A DNA stretch of 64,000 nucleotides from Micromonospora aurantiaca ATCC 27029 (GCF_000145235.1 NC_014391.1:5030001-5094000), one strand, 5' to 3'. Numbered from the stretch's first letter, positions 1 to 10,419 are shown. The notes: a model not told the origin generated them from the sequence alone. Program-made: numbers and translations.

Positions 1-510
1 GTCGGTGAAGAACAGCGAGGCCACCGCGCCGACGAGCATCACCAGCGTGCCGACCGCGAACGGCAGCGGCGCGATCGGGTACCAGGCCGCCTCCACGTCG
101 GAGTTGGCGTTGGACAGCAGCGTGCCGGTGGAGTTGCGGTGGTGCCAGGCCAGCGGCAGTTCCAGGTAGCGACGGGTGACCCGGCGACGGTAGGCGGCCT
201 GGAGCCGGTACTGCATGTAACCGGCGCCGAGCCGTCGGCCGAAGATGCCGACGACGCGCAGCACGCTGATGCCGAACAGCGCCGTCGCGGCCAGCGCCAG
301 CGCCCCTTCCGCCACCTCGCCGCGCTCCACGGCCGGCACGACCACGTCGCCGACCACCCCCCCGACCACGTACGCGCTGGCGATAACCAGGAGGCCGAAC
401 AGCACGCTGCCGCTGACCGCGACCGCGAAGATCCGTGGCTGTTCCCGGATGGCCCGGCCGAGCACCCGTAGCCCCCTGCCGAGCACGTCCCGACTTGTCC
501 CGCTCGCCAC
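1..510 (-). CDS. ABC exporter, N-terminal membrane part (runs off the left edge)
   Basis: Only the first 170 codons are in the window. The GTG start at 510 follows a GGGGGAG ribosome site. After a basic N-terminus there is a first membrane helix (about residues 25-48), a second hydrophobic stretch (about 65-85), then a charged segment with YMQYRLQAAYRRRVTRRYLELPL and the H-H-R-N-S-T-G-x-L pattern, followed by another membrane segment at the edge. This helix layout and the cytoplasmic coupling region are typical of the membrane domain of type IV (ABCB-like) exporters; the nucleotide-binding domain would lie outside. The substrate cannot be told. Identification as an ABC exporter is inferred from family resemblance. 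Confidence 0.75.
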   Translation of the reverse strand, partial: MASGTSRDVLGRGLRVLGRAIREQPRIFAVAVSGSVLFGLLVIASAYVVGGVVGDVVVPAVERGEVAEGALALAATALFGISVLRVVGIFGRRLGAGYMQYRLQAAYRRRVTRRYLELPLAWHHRNSTGTLLSNANSDVEAAWYPIAPLPFAVGTLVMLVGAVASLFFTD

Positions 511-691
511 GCTCTCCCCCGCCGTAAGCCGCAGTTTTCTCCCCCATCCTTACCGCTCGCCGCCGGTCCCGCCGACCCGGCCGGGATATGTCCGCCGTCA
601 CGTTCCCGCCGGACCCGGCTGGAGGGCGGCCGGAACCGGTCCGGCGGCGCGGTCCCGCCGGGCGTGGCGCGCCGATCGGCCGGAACGAGCC

Positions 692-697
692 TACGAT
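692..697 (+). promoter_or_regulatory. -10 element for a leaderless mRNA
   Basis: TACGAT lies 6 nt before the ATG at 704, the spacing seen before many other genes in this window. No clear -35 is visible. Confidence 0.5.
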
Positions 698-703
698 CGG
701 GCC

Positions 704-1333
704 ATGCCGCGGTACGCCCGAGCGGAGCGCGAGGCGCTCGCCGACCTGATGCTGGAACTGGGACCGGACGCACCGACTGTCAACGAGGGGTGGACCACCC
801 GTGACCTGGCGGCGCACCTGCTGGTGCGGGAGCGCCGGCCGGACGCGGCGGGCGGGATCCTGCTGCCGCCGCTGCGCGGCTACGGCGAGTCGGTCCGCCG
901 GCGCATCGCCGCCGGGCCGTACGCCGACCTGATCGCCCGGGTACGCCGTCCCCCGGTGTGGAGCCCGGTCAGCAACCCGCTCACCGACGAGCTGGCCAAC
1001 GGGATGGAGTTCTTCATCCACCACGAGGACGTGCGGCGCGCCCGGCCGGGCTGGCACCCGCGCGACCTGCCCGCCGGGCAGCAGGCGGTGCTGTGGAAGC
1101 GGGCGTCCCTGCTGGCCCGGATGGCGCTGCGGCGGTTCCCGGCCGAGGTGCTGGTGCAGGCCCCGGGGCACGGCGAACTGCGGGCCGGCGCCGGCGGCGA
1201 ACGGCTGCGGGTGGTGGGCGCGCCGGGCGAGCTGGTGCTGTTCCTCACCGGACGGCAGCGGGTGGCCCGGGTCCAGGTGGACGGTCCGGCCGATCGCGCC
1301 GAACGTCTGCGTACCGCCGAGCTGGGCTTGTGA
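704..1333 (+). CDS. TIGR03085-type protein (maleylpyruvate isomerase/DinB-like fold)
   Basis: A 209-residue soluble protein. It opens with RYARAEREALADLMLELGPDAPT, then WTTRDLAAHLLVRERRPDAAGG and a central EFFIHHEDVRRARPGW block. These are hallmarks of the actinobacterial TIGR03085 family, which shares the four-helix metal-binding fold of mycothiol-dependent maleylpyruvate isomerases. The paired histidines in FFIHHEDVRR are the likely metal or thiol-cofactor site. The ATG at 704 was chosen because a TANNNT hexamer sits 6 nt upstream. It stands alone, divergent from the ABC exporter. The biochemical role of the family is unknown to me. Confidence 0.75.
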   Translation: MPRYARAEREALADLMLELGPDAPTVNEGWTTRDLAAHLLVRERRPDAAGGILLPPLRGYGESVRRRIAAGPYADLIARVRRPPVWSPVSNPLTDELANGMEFFIHHEDVRRARPGWHPRDLPAGQQAVLWKRASLLARMALRRFPAEVLVQAPGHGELRAGAGGERLRVVGAPGELVLFLTGRQRVARVQVDGPADRAERLRTAELGL

Positions 1334-1462
1334 CCGAGGGTGTGCAGCCGATCGCCGGCTGACAGTGGACAGTGGACACCCGAACGTCGATAACGGTTAC
1401 GTCCTCCCGTACGCTCCTGCGCACCGGCCCGACCCCGCGGGGCGGCGGACAGGGGGACGACG

Positions 1463-2413
1463 ATGCGCGACTTCGCCCTCTCGGCACTGCACGAACCGCC
1501 CTTTCCCTCCCGGCGTCACCCCGCCGCCGACCAGGCGGCCGCGGAGAGCGCCGCCTGGGTACGTGACTTCGGCCTGGTGGAGGACCAGGCCGGCCGCCGG
1601 CGGCTGGCCGGAGCGCACGCGGCGGAGCTGGCCGCTCGCGCCTGCCCCGAGGCGTCGCCGTACGGGCTGCGCCTGCTCACCGACCTGATCAACTGGCTGT
1701 TCGTGGTGGACGACGCCTGCGACGACGACGGGCTCGGAGCGACGCCCACGCTGCTGGCGCCGACGCTCGCCGCGCTGCTGGCGGTGCTCGACCGGCACGG
1801 CGACCCGGACGCGCCGGCGCCCGCCGACGGCGGGCCGATCGCCCTGGCGCTGCACGACCTGTGCCGGCGGGCCCGCGGCCGGGGCCGGCCGGCCCACCTG
1901 CTGCGCCTGGTCAGCCAGTTGCGGGAGTACCTGCTGGCGCTGCTCTGGGAGGCCGCCAACCGGGAGCGCCGGCGGGTGCCGGGGGTGGCCGAGTACACGC
2001 AGATGCGCCGCCACACCGGCGGGGTGCGCCCCAGCTTCACGGTGACCGACCTGGCCCGCCCGTCCGCGCCCCGCGCCGACCAGCGGGTCGCACCGGCGCT
2101 CACCGCCCTGGACACCCTCGCCACCGACCTGGTCTGCTGGTGCAACGACCTGTTCTCCTACGGCAAGGAGCGCGGCGCCGCCCCGGAGGCGCACAACCTG
2201 GTCACCACGATCGCGGGTGAGACCGGGCAGGACGAGTCGGCGGCGCTGTACGCAGCGGCGGACCGGTTCAACAAGGCCCTCGCCACGTACGCGGAGCGGG
2301 ACGCGGCGCTGAGCGTCGTGGCCGACGAGGGGATGCGGGTCTTCCTGGACACCCGCCGGGACTGGATCAGGGCCACCTACGACTGGTCCCGCGCGGCCAG
2401 CCGGTACGCCTGA
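1463..2413 (+). CDS. Class I terpene synthase
   Basis: A 316-residue protein of the usual length for a bacterial single-domain terpene cyclase. It carries the aspartate-rich metal site DDACDDD at residues 83-89, the NSE/DTE triad as NDLFSYGKE at 228-236, and a C-terminal RY pair at 314-315. Together these bind three Mg ions and diphosphate to ionise a prenyl diphosphate. The ATG follows an AGGGGGA ribosome site by 5 nt. No prenyltransferase, P450 or other tailoring gene is adjacent, so it is an orphan cyclase. Substrate (farnesyl or geranyl diphosphate) and product cannot be read from sequence alone. The next gene (acyl-CoA synthetase) is co-directional but 138 nt away. Confidence 0.92.
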   Translation: MRDFALSALHEPPFPSRRHPAADQAAAESAAWVRDFGLVEDQAGRRRLAGAHAAELAARACPEASPYGLRLLTDLINWLFVVDDACDDDGLGATPTLLAPTLAALLAVLDRHGDPDAPAPADGGPIALALHDLCRRARGRGRPAHLLRLVSQLREYLLALLWEAANRERRRVPGVAEYTQMRRHTGGVRPSFTVTDLARPSAPRADQRVAPALTALDTLATDLVCWCNDLFSYGKERGAAPEAHNLVTTIAGETGQDESAALYAAADRFNKALATYAERDAALSVVADEGMRVFLDTRRDWIRATYDWSRAASRYA

Positions 2414-2482
2414 GCGGTTCCAGCAGGCGGGACCGGTGGCGACTCGACCGATCGGGGCTAGCCGCTGGCCGGGTGCAGGCAA

Positions 2483-2522
2483 TACCCTTCGGTAACCGCA
2501 GACCGGCGTGACCCCCGTCACG
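2483..2522 (+). promoter_or_regulatory. Possible promoter and operator for the acyl-CoA synthetase
   Basis: TACCCT at 2483-2488 is a candidate -10. Downstream of it, CGTGAC at 2507-2512 and GTCACG at 2517-2522 form an inverted repeat with a 4-nt centre, a size suited to a dimeric repressor. It could equally be a weak RNA hairpin. No regulator is encoded beside it. Confidence 0.3.
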
Positions 2523-2551
2523 TCCCTCCACCCCTGAAGGCGGCTACAGCG

Positions 2552-4378
<1,827 letters not shown>

Positions 4379-4401
4379 CCCGTACCGCCACACGGTCGCG
4401 C

Positions 4402-4433
4402 CGGCCGTGCCCCACCGTCCCGGGGCACGGCCG
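4402..4433. terminator. Bidirectional hairpin terminator between convergent genes
   Basis: Twelve-base perfect arms (4402-4413 and 4422-4433) around an 8-nt loop lie between the stops of the plus-strand acyl-CoA synthetase and the minus-strand LtrA-type gene. There is no T-run, as is common for GC-rich actinobacteria. Confidence 0.7.
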
Positions 4434-4441
4434 CACGCCGT

Positions 4442-5749
4442 TCACAGGTGCCCCCGCCGCCACCGGCTCTGTTCGGCCTCGGCGGCGATCTGCTCCTCCA
4501 GCGCGAGCCGGCGTACCCGGCGCCGGAGGCCGTCCTCGCGGCGCGTCTCCCAGGTGACACCGGCGCCGGTGATCACCGCGAGCACACCGAGCGCGATCAG
4601 CTCCGGGATACGGAAGACGAACGGGCCGACCACGGCCAGCGCCACCACCGTGAGCAGCAGCGGCCGGTGCACCTCGCGCAGCGCGAGCCACCAGCACCCG
4701 GCGAGGCTGAGCAGGTGCAACGCCACCCCGCCGAACAGGATCGCGCCCCAGAAGTCGCCCAGCGGCAGCCCCCAGGTGGGCGTGGCCGGGTCGGCGGCCT
4801 CGGCCAGCAGATCCTTGAGGCCGAGCGCGTAGAGGATGATCCCGGCGACCATCGGCAGGTGCATGAACGTGTAGACGTCCCTGGCCAACCGGAGCCGGGT
4901 GGCCTCGTCCCGGGCGTGGTGCAGCGCCTGTTCCAGCGCGAACGCGAGCGTGTCGAAGTACGCCCACCACAGCGCCGCGACGACCACGATGCCGAGCAGC
5001 GCCGACACCGCCACCGGCCCGGTCAGCGGCAGCCCGTGCTTCGGGCCGAAGCCGAGGGCGATGATCGACTCACCGAGCGCGACCAGCACGATCAGCGCGT
5101 GCCGTTCGGCCCAGTGCCCGGCCGAGACCACCACCCACCACTGACGGGCGAGCGTCACCCCGCCGACGTACTCGACGAGCAGCGCCAGCGTCCAGAGCGC
5201 CAGTTGCAGCGGGATCGCGAACCGCTCCTGCGGCAGCCGCGTCGGCACGGTTCCGGCGATGACCAGCAGCACCGTGGCGGCGGCCGGGAACGCGGCGCGC
5301 AGCAGAAGCCGGCGGCGCCGGACCGGGTCGGCGCGGTCCACCCAGCCGAAGACGGTGAGCTGGGCCATCCGGATCACGAAGTAGCAGCCGGCGAAGACCA
5401 GCGGGCCGGGCAGCCCGCCGGGGAGGTCCTCGAACGCGCTGGGCTCGCTGAGCACCAGCAGGAACGTCGCCGCCACCGTGACGAAGCCGACCAGCGGCAG
5501 CATGCCCTGGTCGGCGCGGAAGAAGTTGCCCATCCGGGCGAAGCCGGTCCACGACCACCAGAGCAGCGCCAGCACCAGCAGGAAGCGGTAGAGGTTGGCC
5601 GGCGTGAGTTCCGAGGCGGTGAGCGTGGTGACGTTCAGGAACGCGAAGACGAAGACCAGGTCGTAGAAGAGTTCCAGCCGGGTGGTGCGGGATCCCGGGG
5701 CGGCGGACCGCACGGTCCACGACCGCCGGACTCCCCTCCCGTTCCCCAC
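4442..5749 (-). CDS. LtrA family membrane protein (low temperature requirement A)
   Basis: A polytopic protein of up to 435 residues with roughly ten to twelve hydrophobic helices. The N-terminal block RTTRLELFYDLVFVFAF is the LtrA-family signature, followed by a WWSWTGFARMGNFF segment. A later HALIVLVALGESIIALG motif is also typical. The family is named from a Listeria mutant unable to grow in the cold; its molecular function is not established. The start is uncertain: GTG at 5749 gives the longest reading, but the conserved region begins about 20 residues in, and a start near 5710 (GTG CGG TCC) is possible. It stands alone. Confidence 0.8.
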   Translation of the reverse strand: MGNGRGVRRSWTVRSAAPGSRTTRLELFYDLVFVFAFLNVTTLTASELTPANLYRFLLVLALLWWSWTGFARMGNFFRADQGMLPLVGFVTVAATFLLVLSEPSAFEDLPGGLPGPLVFAGCYFVIRMAQLTVFGWVDRADPVRRRRLLLRAAFPAAATVLLVIAGTVPTRLPQERFAIPLQLALWTLALLVEYVGGVTLARQWWVVVSAGHWAERHALIVLVALGESIIALGFGPKHGLPLTGPVAVSALLGIVVVAALWWAYFDTLAFALEQALHHARDEATRLRLARDVYTFMHLPMVAGIILYALGLKDLLAEAADPATPTWGLPLGDFWGAILFGGVALHLLSLAGCWWLALREVHRPLLLTVVALAVVGPFVFRIPELIALGVLAVITGAGVTWETRREDGLRRRVRRLALEEQIAAEAEQSRWRRGHL

Positions 5750-5824
5750 TGGGGCAGTGTGCGGGCACCGTCCGTCCCGCAGCCGTCGTTCGGCGCATTC
5801 ACCACCGGAACGGGCACCAGGCGC

Positions 5825-7276
5825 TCAGGCGATGACGCTCGGCTCCCGCCACTGCGGGCGGCTGGTGCGGTCCAGGTCGTAGCGGACCGCCGCGAGGCGC
5901 CCGACCGCCTCCACCAGCTCGTCGGCGGGCAGCGTGAAGGGCAGCCGCAGGAAACGTTCCAGCGTCCCGTCCAGGCCGAACCGGGGTCCGGGCGCCAGCC
6001 GTACGCCGACCTCCTCGGCCGCGCGGGCCAGCGCGCTGGAGATCGGGCCGTCCAGCTCGGCCCAGAGCGTGACACCGCCGCTCGGCACGCGTACGCGCCA
6101 GTCGGGCAGCCGGTCGGCGAGCGCCGCGACCAGGGCGTCCCGCTGGGCGACGAGCTGGGCCCGGCGGGCCGCCACGATGGCCGGCGCCTCGGTGAGCAGG
6201 TGCACGGCGACGAGCTGGTCGAGCACCGGGCTGGCCATGTCCACCCCGACCCGGGCCGCGGCCAGCCGCTGCACCTGGGGCGCGGAGGCGCGTACCCAGC
6301 CGATCCGCAGCCCGCCCCAGTAGGGCTTGCTCATGCCGCCGATGCTGATCACCCGGGAGTGCCTGTCGAAGACGGCCACCGGCGGCGGCAGCGTGGTGTC
6401 GTCCAGCGGCAGGTCGACGAAGGACTCGTCGACCACCAGGTCGGTGCCGGCCGCGTGGGCCGTGCCGACCAGCCGCTCGCGCAGGTCGGCGGCCATGAGG
6501 TGGCCGGTCGGGTTCTGGAACTCGGGGATCACGTACGCGAGCTTCGGCCGGGTCTGCCGGAGGCTGCCGAGCAGAAGTTCGGCGTCCCAGCCCTCGTCGG
6601 ACAGGCCGTGCGTGGCGATCCGGGCCCGCCGGGCGGACAGCGCGGCCAGCGCGTTGGGGTAGGTGGGCGACTCGACGAGCACGGCGCCGCCGGGCGACGG
6701 GGCCAGCCGCAGCACCAGGTCCAGCGCGTGCTGGGTGCCGCTGGTGACCATGATCTGCTCCGGGCTGGTGGGCAGACCGCGTTCGGTGTAGGCGCGGGCC
6801 ACCGCCTCGCGCAGCTCGATGATGCCGGTCGGGTGGTAGCCGGCGCCGCCGAGGTAGCGGGGCAGGTCCTCGGCCGCGGCCCGGGCGGCGGGGACGAGCT
6901 GCGGTGGCGCGGACAGCGCGGCCACGCCGAGGTCGATCATGTCGCGGTCGTCGAGCGGCGTCCACAGGCCGGTGCTGGCCACCCGGTGCCCGCCGGGCAG
7001 CATGGTCCAGCTCCCCGCGCCCCGGCGGCTGGCCAGGTGGCCGCTCTCCCGCAGTTCCCGGTACGCGGCGGTGACAGTGGTCCGGCTGATCCGCAGCGCC
7101 TCGGCCAGCTCCCGCTCGGCCGGCAGGCGTACCCCGAGAGGCAGCCGCCCGTCGGCGAGCAACCCGCGGACGGCGCCGGCGAGCGCGGCGTAGTCGGGGC
7201 TGCGCCGGCGGCCCGGCAGGGCATGCCACTGGCCGAGGAGTCGCGCCAATTGGACGCCGCGCACCTGGCTGGTCAT
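5825..7276 (-). CDS. MocR-type transcription regulator (YczR-like)
   Basis: A 483-residue protein with an N-terminal GntR winged helix (about residues 20-90, including LPAERELAEALRISRTTV) fused to an aminotransferase-like fold-type I domain. The PLP lysine is the K of GGMSKPYWGG. Such MocR proteins bind PLP and DNA and usually control a neighbouring gene. It diverges from a yczE homologue, and a YczR-YczE pairing is known from Bacillus. I placed the start at the ATG at 7276 because GGAGG sits 7 nt upstream; a GTG at 7282 would leave only 1 nt of spacing. Direct repeats in the intergenic region are probable binding sites. Confidence 0.9.
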   Translation of the reverse strand: MTSQVRGVQLARLLGQWHALPGRRRSPDYAALAGAVRGLLADGRLPLGVRLPAERELAEALRISRTTVTAAYRELRESGHLASRRGAGSWTMLPGGHRVASTGLWTPLDDRDMIDLGVAALSAPPQLVPAARAAAEDLPRYLGGAGYHPTGIIELREAVARAYTERGLPTSPEQIMVTSGTQHALDLVLRLAPSPGGAVLVESPTYPNALAALSARRARIATHGLSDEGWDAELLLGSLRQTRPKLAYVIPEFQNPTGHLMAADLRERLVGTAHAAGTDLVVDESFVDLPLDDTTLPPPVAVFDRHSRVISIGGMSKPYWGGLRIGWVRASAPQVQRLAAARVGVDMASPVLDQLVAVHLLTEAPAIVAARRAQLVAQRDALVAALADRLPDWRVRVPSGGVTLWAELDGPISSALARAAEEVGVRLAPGPRFGLDGTLERFLRLPFTLPADELVEAVGRLAAVRYDLDRTSRPQWREPSVIA

Positions 7277-7291
7277 GGCCACACCTCCGAA

Positions 7292-7322
7292 ATTGGCACC
7301 CTTGAGAGCCGCGATTGGCCCC
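7292..7322. promoter_or_regulatory. Direct-repeat operator between yczR and yczE, probable MocR site
   Basis: ATTGGCACC at 7292-7300 and ATTGGCCCC at 7314-7322 are direct repeats whose starts are 22 bp apart, about two helical turns. MocR regulators such as PdxR and GabR are known to use direct repeats on one face of the helix. The second copy ends immediately before the yczE -10 hexamer, so binding could act directly on that promoter. Confidence 0.55.
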
Positions 7323-7328
7323 TAGGGT
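7302..7328 (+). promoter_or_regulatory. yczE promoter (leaderless)
   Basis: TAGGGT at 7323-7328 lies 7 nt before the ATG at 7336. TTGAGA at 7302-7307 could be the -35, with a short 15-nt spacer. The spacing predicts a transcript beginning at or next to the ATG. Confidence 0.5.
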
Positions 7329-7335
7329 GGCATGC

Positions 7336-7971
7336 ATGGCACAGCTTGGCAATCTCCGGCACCGACCGGTGCGACGGCTCACCCAGCTCTACGCCGGGCT
7401 GGTCCTCTACGGCGTGAGCATGGCGCTGATGATCCGGTCGGAGCTGGGGCTGGACCCGTGGGACGTGTTCCACCAGGGGCTCGCCCGGCAGACCGGCCTG
7501 TCCTTCGGCACCGTCACCATCGCCGTCGGAGCCCTCGTGCTGCTGCTCTGGATCCCGCTGCGGCAGCGGCCCGGCCTCGGCACGGTCAGCAACGTCGTGG
7601 TGATCGGACTGGTCGTCGACGCCACCCTGACCGTGCTGCCGCCCGGAGAGGGCATGCCGGCACGCGTCGCGCTGCTCGTCGCCGGGATCGTCGCCAACGG
7701 CGCCGCCACCGGCCTCTACATCGGCGCCGGGCTCGGCCCCGGCCCGCGCGACGGGCTGATGACCGGCTTCGTCGCCCGCCACCCCCGCTTCTCGGTCCGG
7801 CTGGTCCGCACCGTCATCGAGATCACCGTGCTGGCGCTCGGCTGGCTGCTCGGCGGCACCGTCGGCCTCGGCACGGTGGCGTACGCGCTCACCATCGGCC
7901 CGCTGGCCCAGTTCTTCATCCCGGTCTTCGCGCTGCCCGCACGGCCGGCGGCCGGTGCGTACGCTACGTGA
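7336..7971 (+). CDS. YczE/YitT-like integral membrane protein
   Basis: A 211-residue protein with about five membrane helices. It carries the YczE-family signatures GVSMALMIRSELGLDPWDVFHQGL near the N-terminus and GAGLGPGPRDGLMTG in the middle. The function of the family is not established; transport has been suggested. It is transcribed away from the MocR regulator and is the obvious target of it. The ATG at 7336 was chosen over upstream in-frame TTG and GTG codons because of the TAGGGT hexamer 7 nt upstream. Confidence 0.85.
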   Translation: MAQLGNLRHRPVRRLTQLYAGLVLYGVSMALMIRSELGLDPWDVFHQGLARQTGLSFGTVTIAVGALVLLLWIPLRQRPGLGTVSNVVVIGLVVDATLTVLPPGEGMPARVALLVAGIVANGAATGLYIGAGLGPGPRDGLMTGFVARHPRFSVRLVRTVIEITVLALGWLLGGTVGLGTVAYALTIGPLAQFFIPVFALPARPAAGAYAT

Positions 7972-8087
7972 CCGCAGCCGGGCCGACCGCCACGGCCCGG
8001 TACCGACCGCAACGCGCTGAGCTGCGACGACGCACAACCGGGAAACCAGGTGTTTCCTCCGCCGTCGCGGCCGGGCATCATTCCTGC

Positions 8088-8549
8088 ATGGGGGAGAACG
8101 GATGGCGTTGGAGCGACGCCTGGATCTTCGTCGCGCTTGTCATCGCCAGTGGCGCCGGCCGGCACCGGCGGGCCGCCGCGACACGCCGCCCCGAAGGCGT
8201 ACGGCTGGCCGACGTCCTCTCCACAGCCGACCACCTCAACCAGGCCATCCCGGAGCGGCACGAGGTGGAGGGCGCAGTCCGGCGGCTCGTCGGCGCGGGC
8301 CTGGTCAGCGTGGCCGACGGCTGGTTCCGGGTCACCCCGGACGGTGAGCGGCTCTGGCGCACCCGGCCCAGCGCCGGTCTCGGCACCACAGTGGACACGG
8401 TGCAGGGCGTGCTGACCCGGCGGCACCCGCCCGCCGAGTCCGAGTGGCACCTCGACGAGGACGACCACGCCGCCGCCGTGCAGGAGTACGTGGTCCGGTC
8501 GATCCCGATGCCGCGCCGCTCCCCCGAGGGGCACTCCGGCCGGCAGTGA
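8088..8549 (+). CDS. Conserved hypothetical protein, winged-helix-like
   Basis: A 153-residue protein starting MGENGWRWSDAWIFVALV. The first 30 residues are fairly hydrophobic, then a basic stretch leads into LADVLSTADHLNQAIPERHEVEGAVRRLVGAGLVSVADGWFRVTPDGERLW, which looks like a winged-helix unit (helix, recognition helix, wing). Short actinobacterial proteins with this layout are common and uncharacterised. It may be a small DNA-binding protein, but I have no direct evidence. No clear ribosome site is seen. It ends 8 nt before the convergent hisF stop. Confidence 0.6.
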   Translation: MGENGWRWSDAWIFVALVIASGAGRHRRAAATRRPEGVRLADVLSTADHLNQAIPERHEVEGAVRRLVGAGLVSVADGWFRVTPDGERLWRTRPSAGLGTTVDTVQGVLTRRHPPAESEWHLDEDDHAAAVQEYVVRSIPMPRRSPEGHSGRQ

Positions 8550-8557
8550 CCGCCGCC

Positions 8558-9325
8558 TCAGCGCACCGGGTGGCCCGCGCCGCGCAGCGCGTCCTTGACC
8601 TCGCCGACTGTGAGTTCGCCGAAGTGGAAGACGCTCGCCGCGAGCACCGCGTCCGCCCCGGCGCCGACGGCCGGCGGGAAGTGGGCCACCTCGCCCGCGC
8701 CGCCGCTGGCGATCACCGGCACGTCGACCACCTCGCGGACCGCCTGGATCAGCGGCAGGTCGAATCCGGCCTTGGTGCCGTCGGCGTCCATCGAGTTGAG
8801 CAGGATCTCGCCCGCGCCCAGCTCGGCGCCGCGCGCCGCCCACTCGACCGCGTCCAGCCCGGTGCCCCGCCGGCCGCCGTGCGTGGTCACCTCGAAACCG
8901 CTCGGCGTCGTGCCGTCCGGTGCGCGGCGCACGTCCAGCGAGAGCACCAGGACCTGCCGGCCGAACCGGTCGGCGATCTCGGCGATCAGCTCCGGCCGGG
9001 CGATGGCCGCGGTGTTCACGCCGACCTTGTCCGCACCGGCGCGCAGCAACGTGTCGACGTCGGCGACCCGGCGGACACCGCCGCCCACTGTCAGCGGGAT
9101 GAAGACCGACTCGGCGGTGCGCCGCACCACGTCGAGCATGGTGCCCCGGTCGCTGGACGAGGCGGTGACGTCGAGGAAGGTCAGCTCGTCCGCGCCGGCC
9201 CGGTCGTACGCCGCCGCCAGCTCCACCGGGTCGCCGGCGTCACGCAGGTCGAGGAAGTTGACCCCCTTGACCACGCGCCCGGCGTCCACGTCCAGACACG
9301 GGATGACCCGTACCGCCACCGTCAT
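8558..9325 (-). CDS. hisF: Imidazole glycerol phosphate synthase, cyclase subunit HisF
   Basis: A 255-residue TIM barrel that, with HisH, converts PRFAR plus ammonia to imidazole glycerol phosphate and AICAR. The N-terminal VRVIPCLDVDAGRVVKGVNF and the later LSLDVRR place the two catalytic aspartates. GGGVR and ASGGAG form the phosphate sites. It is the last histidine gene of the locus but is cut off from ridA-priA by three unrelated genes and a terminator hairpin. It has its own -10 (TAGGCT, 6 nt before the ATG), so it is probably transcribed separately and leaderless. Confidence 0.96.
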   Translation of the reverse strand: MTVAVRVIPCLDVDAGRVVKGVNFLDLRDAGDPVELAAAYDRAGADELTFLDVTASSSDRGTMLDVVRRTAESVFIPLTVGGGVRRVADVDTLLRAGADKVGVNTAAIARPELIAEIADRFGRQVLVLSLDVRRAPDGTTPSGFEVTTHGGRRGTGLDAVEWAARGAELGAGEILLNSMDADGTKAGFDLPLIQAVREVVDVPVIASGGAGEVAHFPPAVGAGADAVLAASVFHFGELTVGEVKDALRGAGHPVR

Positions 9326-9331
9326 GCCCCG

Positions 9332-9337
9332 AGCCTA
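9332..9337 (-). promoter_or_regulatory. hisF -10 element (leaderless)
   Basis: On the minus strand TAGGCT lies 6 nt before the hisF ATG at 9325. No convincing -35 is visible. Confidence 0.5.
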
Positions 9338-9344
9338 ACGAACG

Positions 9345-9391
9345 CGCGGGCGGTGGTGACCCGCCGGTGAGGCCGGTCACCACCGCCCGCG
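9345..9391 (-). terminator. Terminator hairpin after the reductase gene, before hisF
   Basis: Perfect 17-bp arms (9345-9361 and 9375-9391) around a 13-nt loop directly follow the reductase stop and precede the hisF promoter. There is no T-run. It should uncouple hisF from the ohr block. Confidence 0.75.
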
Positions 9392-9411
9392 GTGGAGTGC
9401 GTTCGCACCGG

Positions 9412-10419
9412 TCAGAGACGGACCAGCATCTTGCCGAGGTTCTCGCCGCGCAGCAGGCCGAGGAACGCCTCGGGGGCCTGCTCGATGCCGTCGACGATCG
9501 TCTCGTCGTACGACAGCCGGCCCTCCCGCAGCCAGCCCGCCACCTCCTGCACGAACTGCTCCCGCAGGTGACCGTGGTCACCGACGAGGAAGCCGCGCAG
9601 CGTCAGCCGCTTGCCGATCACCAGCGCCAGGTTGCGCGGCGCGGCGGGCGGCTCGGTGGCGTTGTACTGCGCGATCATGCCGCAGATGGCGGCCCGGCCG
9701 TGCAGGTTCATCGCCCCGATCGCGGCCTCCAGGTGATCGCCGCCGACGTTGTCGAAGTACACGTCGACGCCGTCCGGGGCGGCTGCCTTGAGCTGCTTGT
9801 ACACCGGGCCGTCGTGGTAGTCGAAGGCGGCGTCGAAGCCGAGCGCGGTGAGTCGTTCCACCTTCGCCGCGGAACCGGCGCTGCCGATCACCCGGCCGGC
9901 GCCGCGCAGCTTCGCGATCTGGCCCACCATGCTGCCGACCGCGCCGGCCGCGCCGGAGACGAACACGGTCTCCCCCGGCTTCATCGCCGCCACGTCGAGC
10001 AGCCCGGCGTACGCGGTCAGCCCGGTCATGCCGAGCACGCCCAGGTACGCGGTGACCGGCGCCAGGCCGGGGTCGACCTTGCGCACGCCCTTGGCGTCCA
10101 CCAGCGCGTACTCGCGCCAGCCGAACCCGTGCAGCACCGTGTCGCCGGGCTTGACGCCACCGGCCTCGCCGGCCACCACCTCACCGATGGCGCCGCCGTC
10201 CAGCGGGGCGTCGAGCGCGAACGGCGGCACGTACGACTTGACGTCGTTCATCCGCCCGCGCATGTACGGGTCGACGGACATGAACCGGTTGCGGACCACT
10301 ACCTGTCCCGGGCCCGGCGTCGGCACCTCGGTGGTGACCAGCCGGAAGTTCTCCGGCGTCGGCCAGCCGTCCGGCCGGGACGCCAGATGGATCTCCCTGT
10401 TGACGCGCGCCTCACTCAT
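9412..10419 (-). CDS. NADP-dependent medium-chain oxidoreductase (zinc-independent)
   Basis: A 335-residue member of the MDR superfamily, leukotriene B4 dehydrogenase/CurA branch, which reduces the double bond of enones. It starts MSEARVNREIHLASRPDGWPT, has the family block VVVRNRFMSVDPYMRGRM, and a nucleotide-binding turn VSGAAGAVGSMVGQ. Structural zinc cysteines are absent, as expected for this branch. The ATG follows GAGGAGG closely. It lies downstream of ohrR-ohr and probably belongs to the same oxidative or electrophile-stress transcript, with a repeat element between ohr and this gene. The substrate is not known. Confidence 0.88.
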   Translation of the reverse strand: MSEARVNREIHLASRPDGWPTPENFRLVTTEVPTPGPGQVVVRNRFMSVDPYMRGRMNDVKSYVPPFALDAPLDGGAIGEVVAGEAGGVKPGDTVLHGFGWREYALVDAKGVRKVDPGLAPVTAYLGVLGMTGLTAYAGLLDVAAMKPGETVFVSGAAGAVGSMVGQIAKLRGAGRVIGSAGSAAKVERLTALGFDAAFDYHDGPVYKQLKAAAPDGVDVYFDNVGGDHLEAAIGAMNLHGRAAICGMIAQYNATEPPAAPRNLALVIGKRLTLRGFLVGDHGHLREQFVQEVAGWLREGRLSYDETIVDGIEQAPEAFLGLLRGENLGKMLVRL

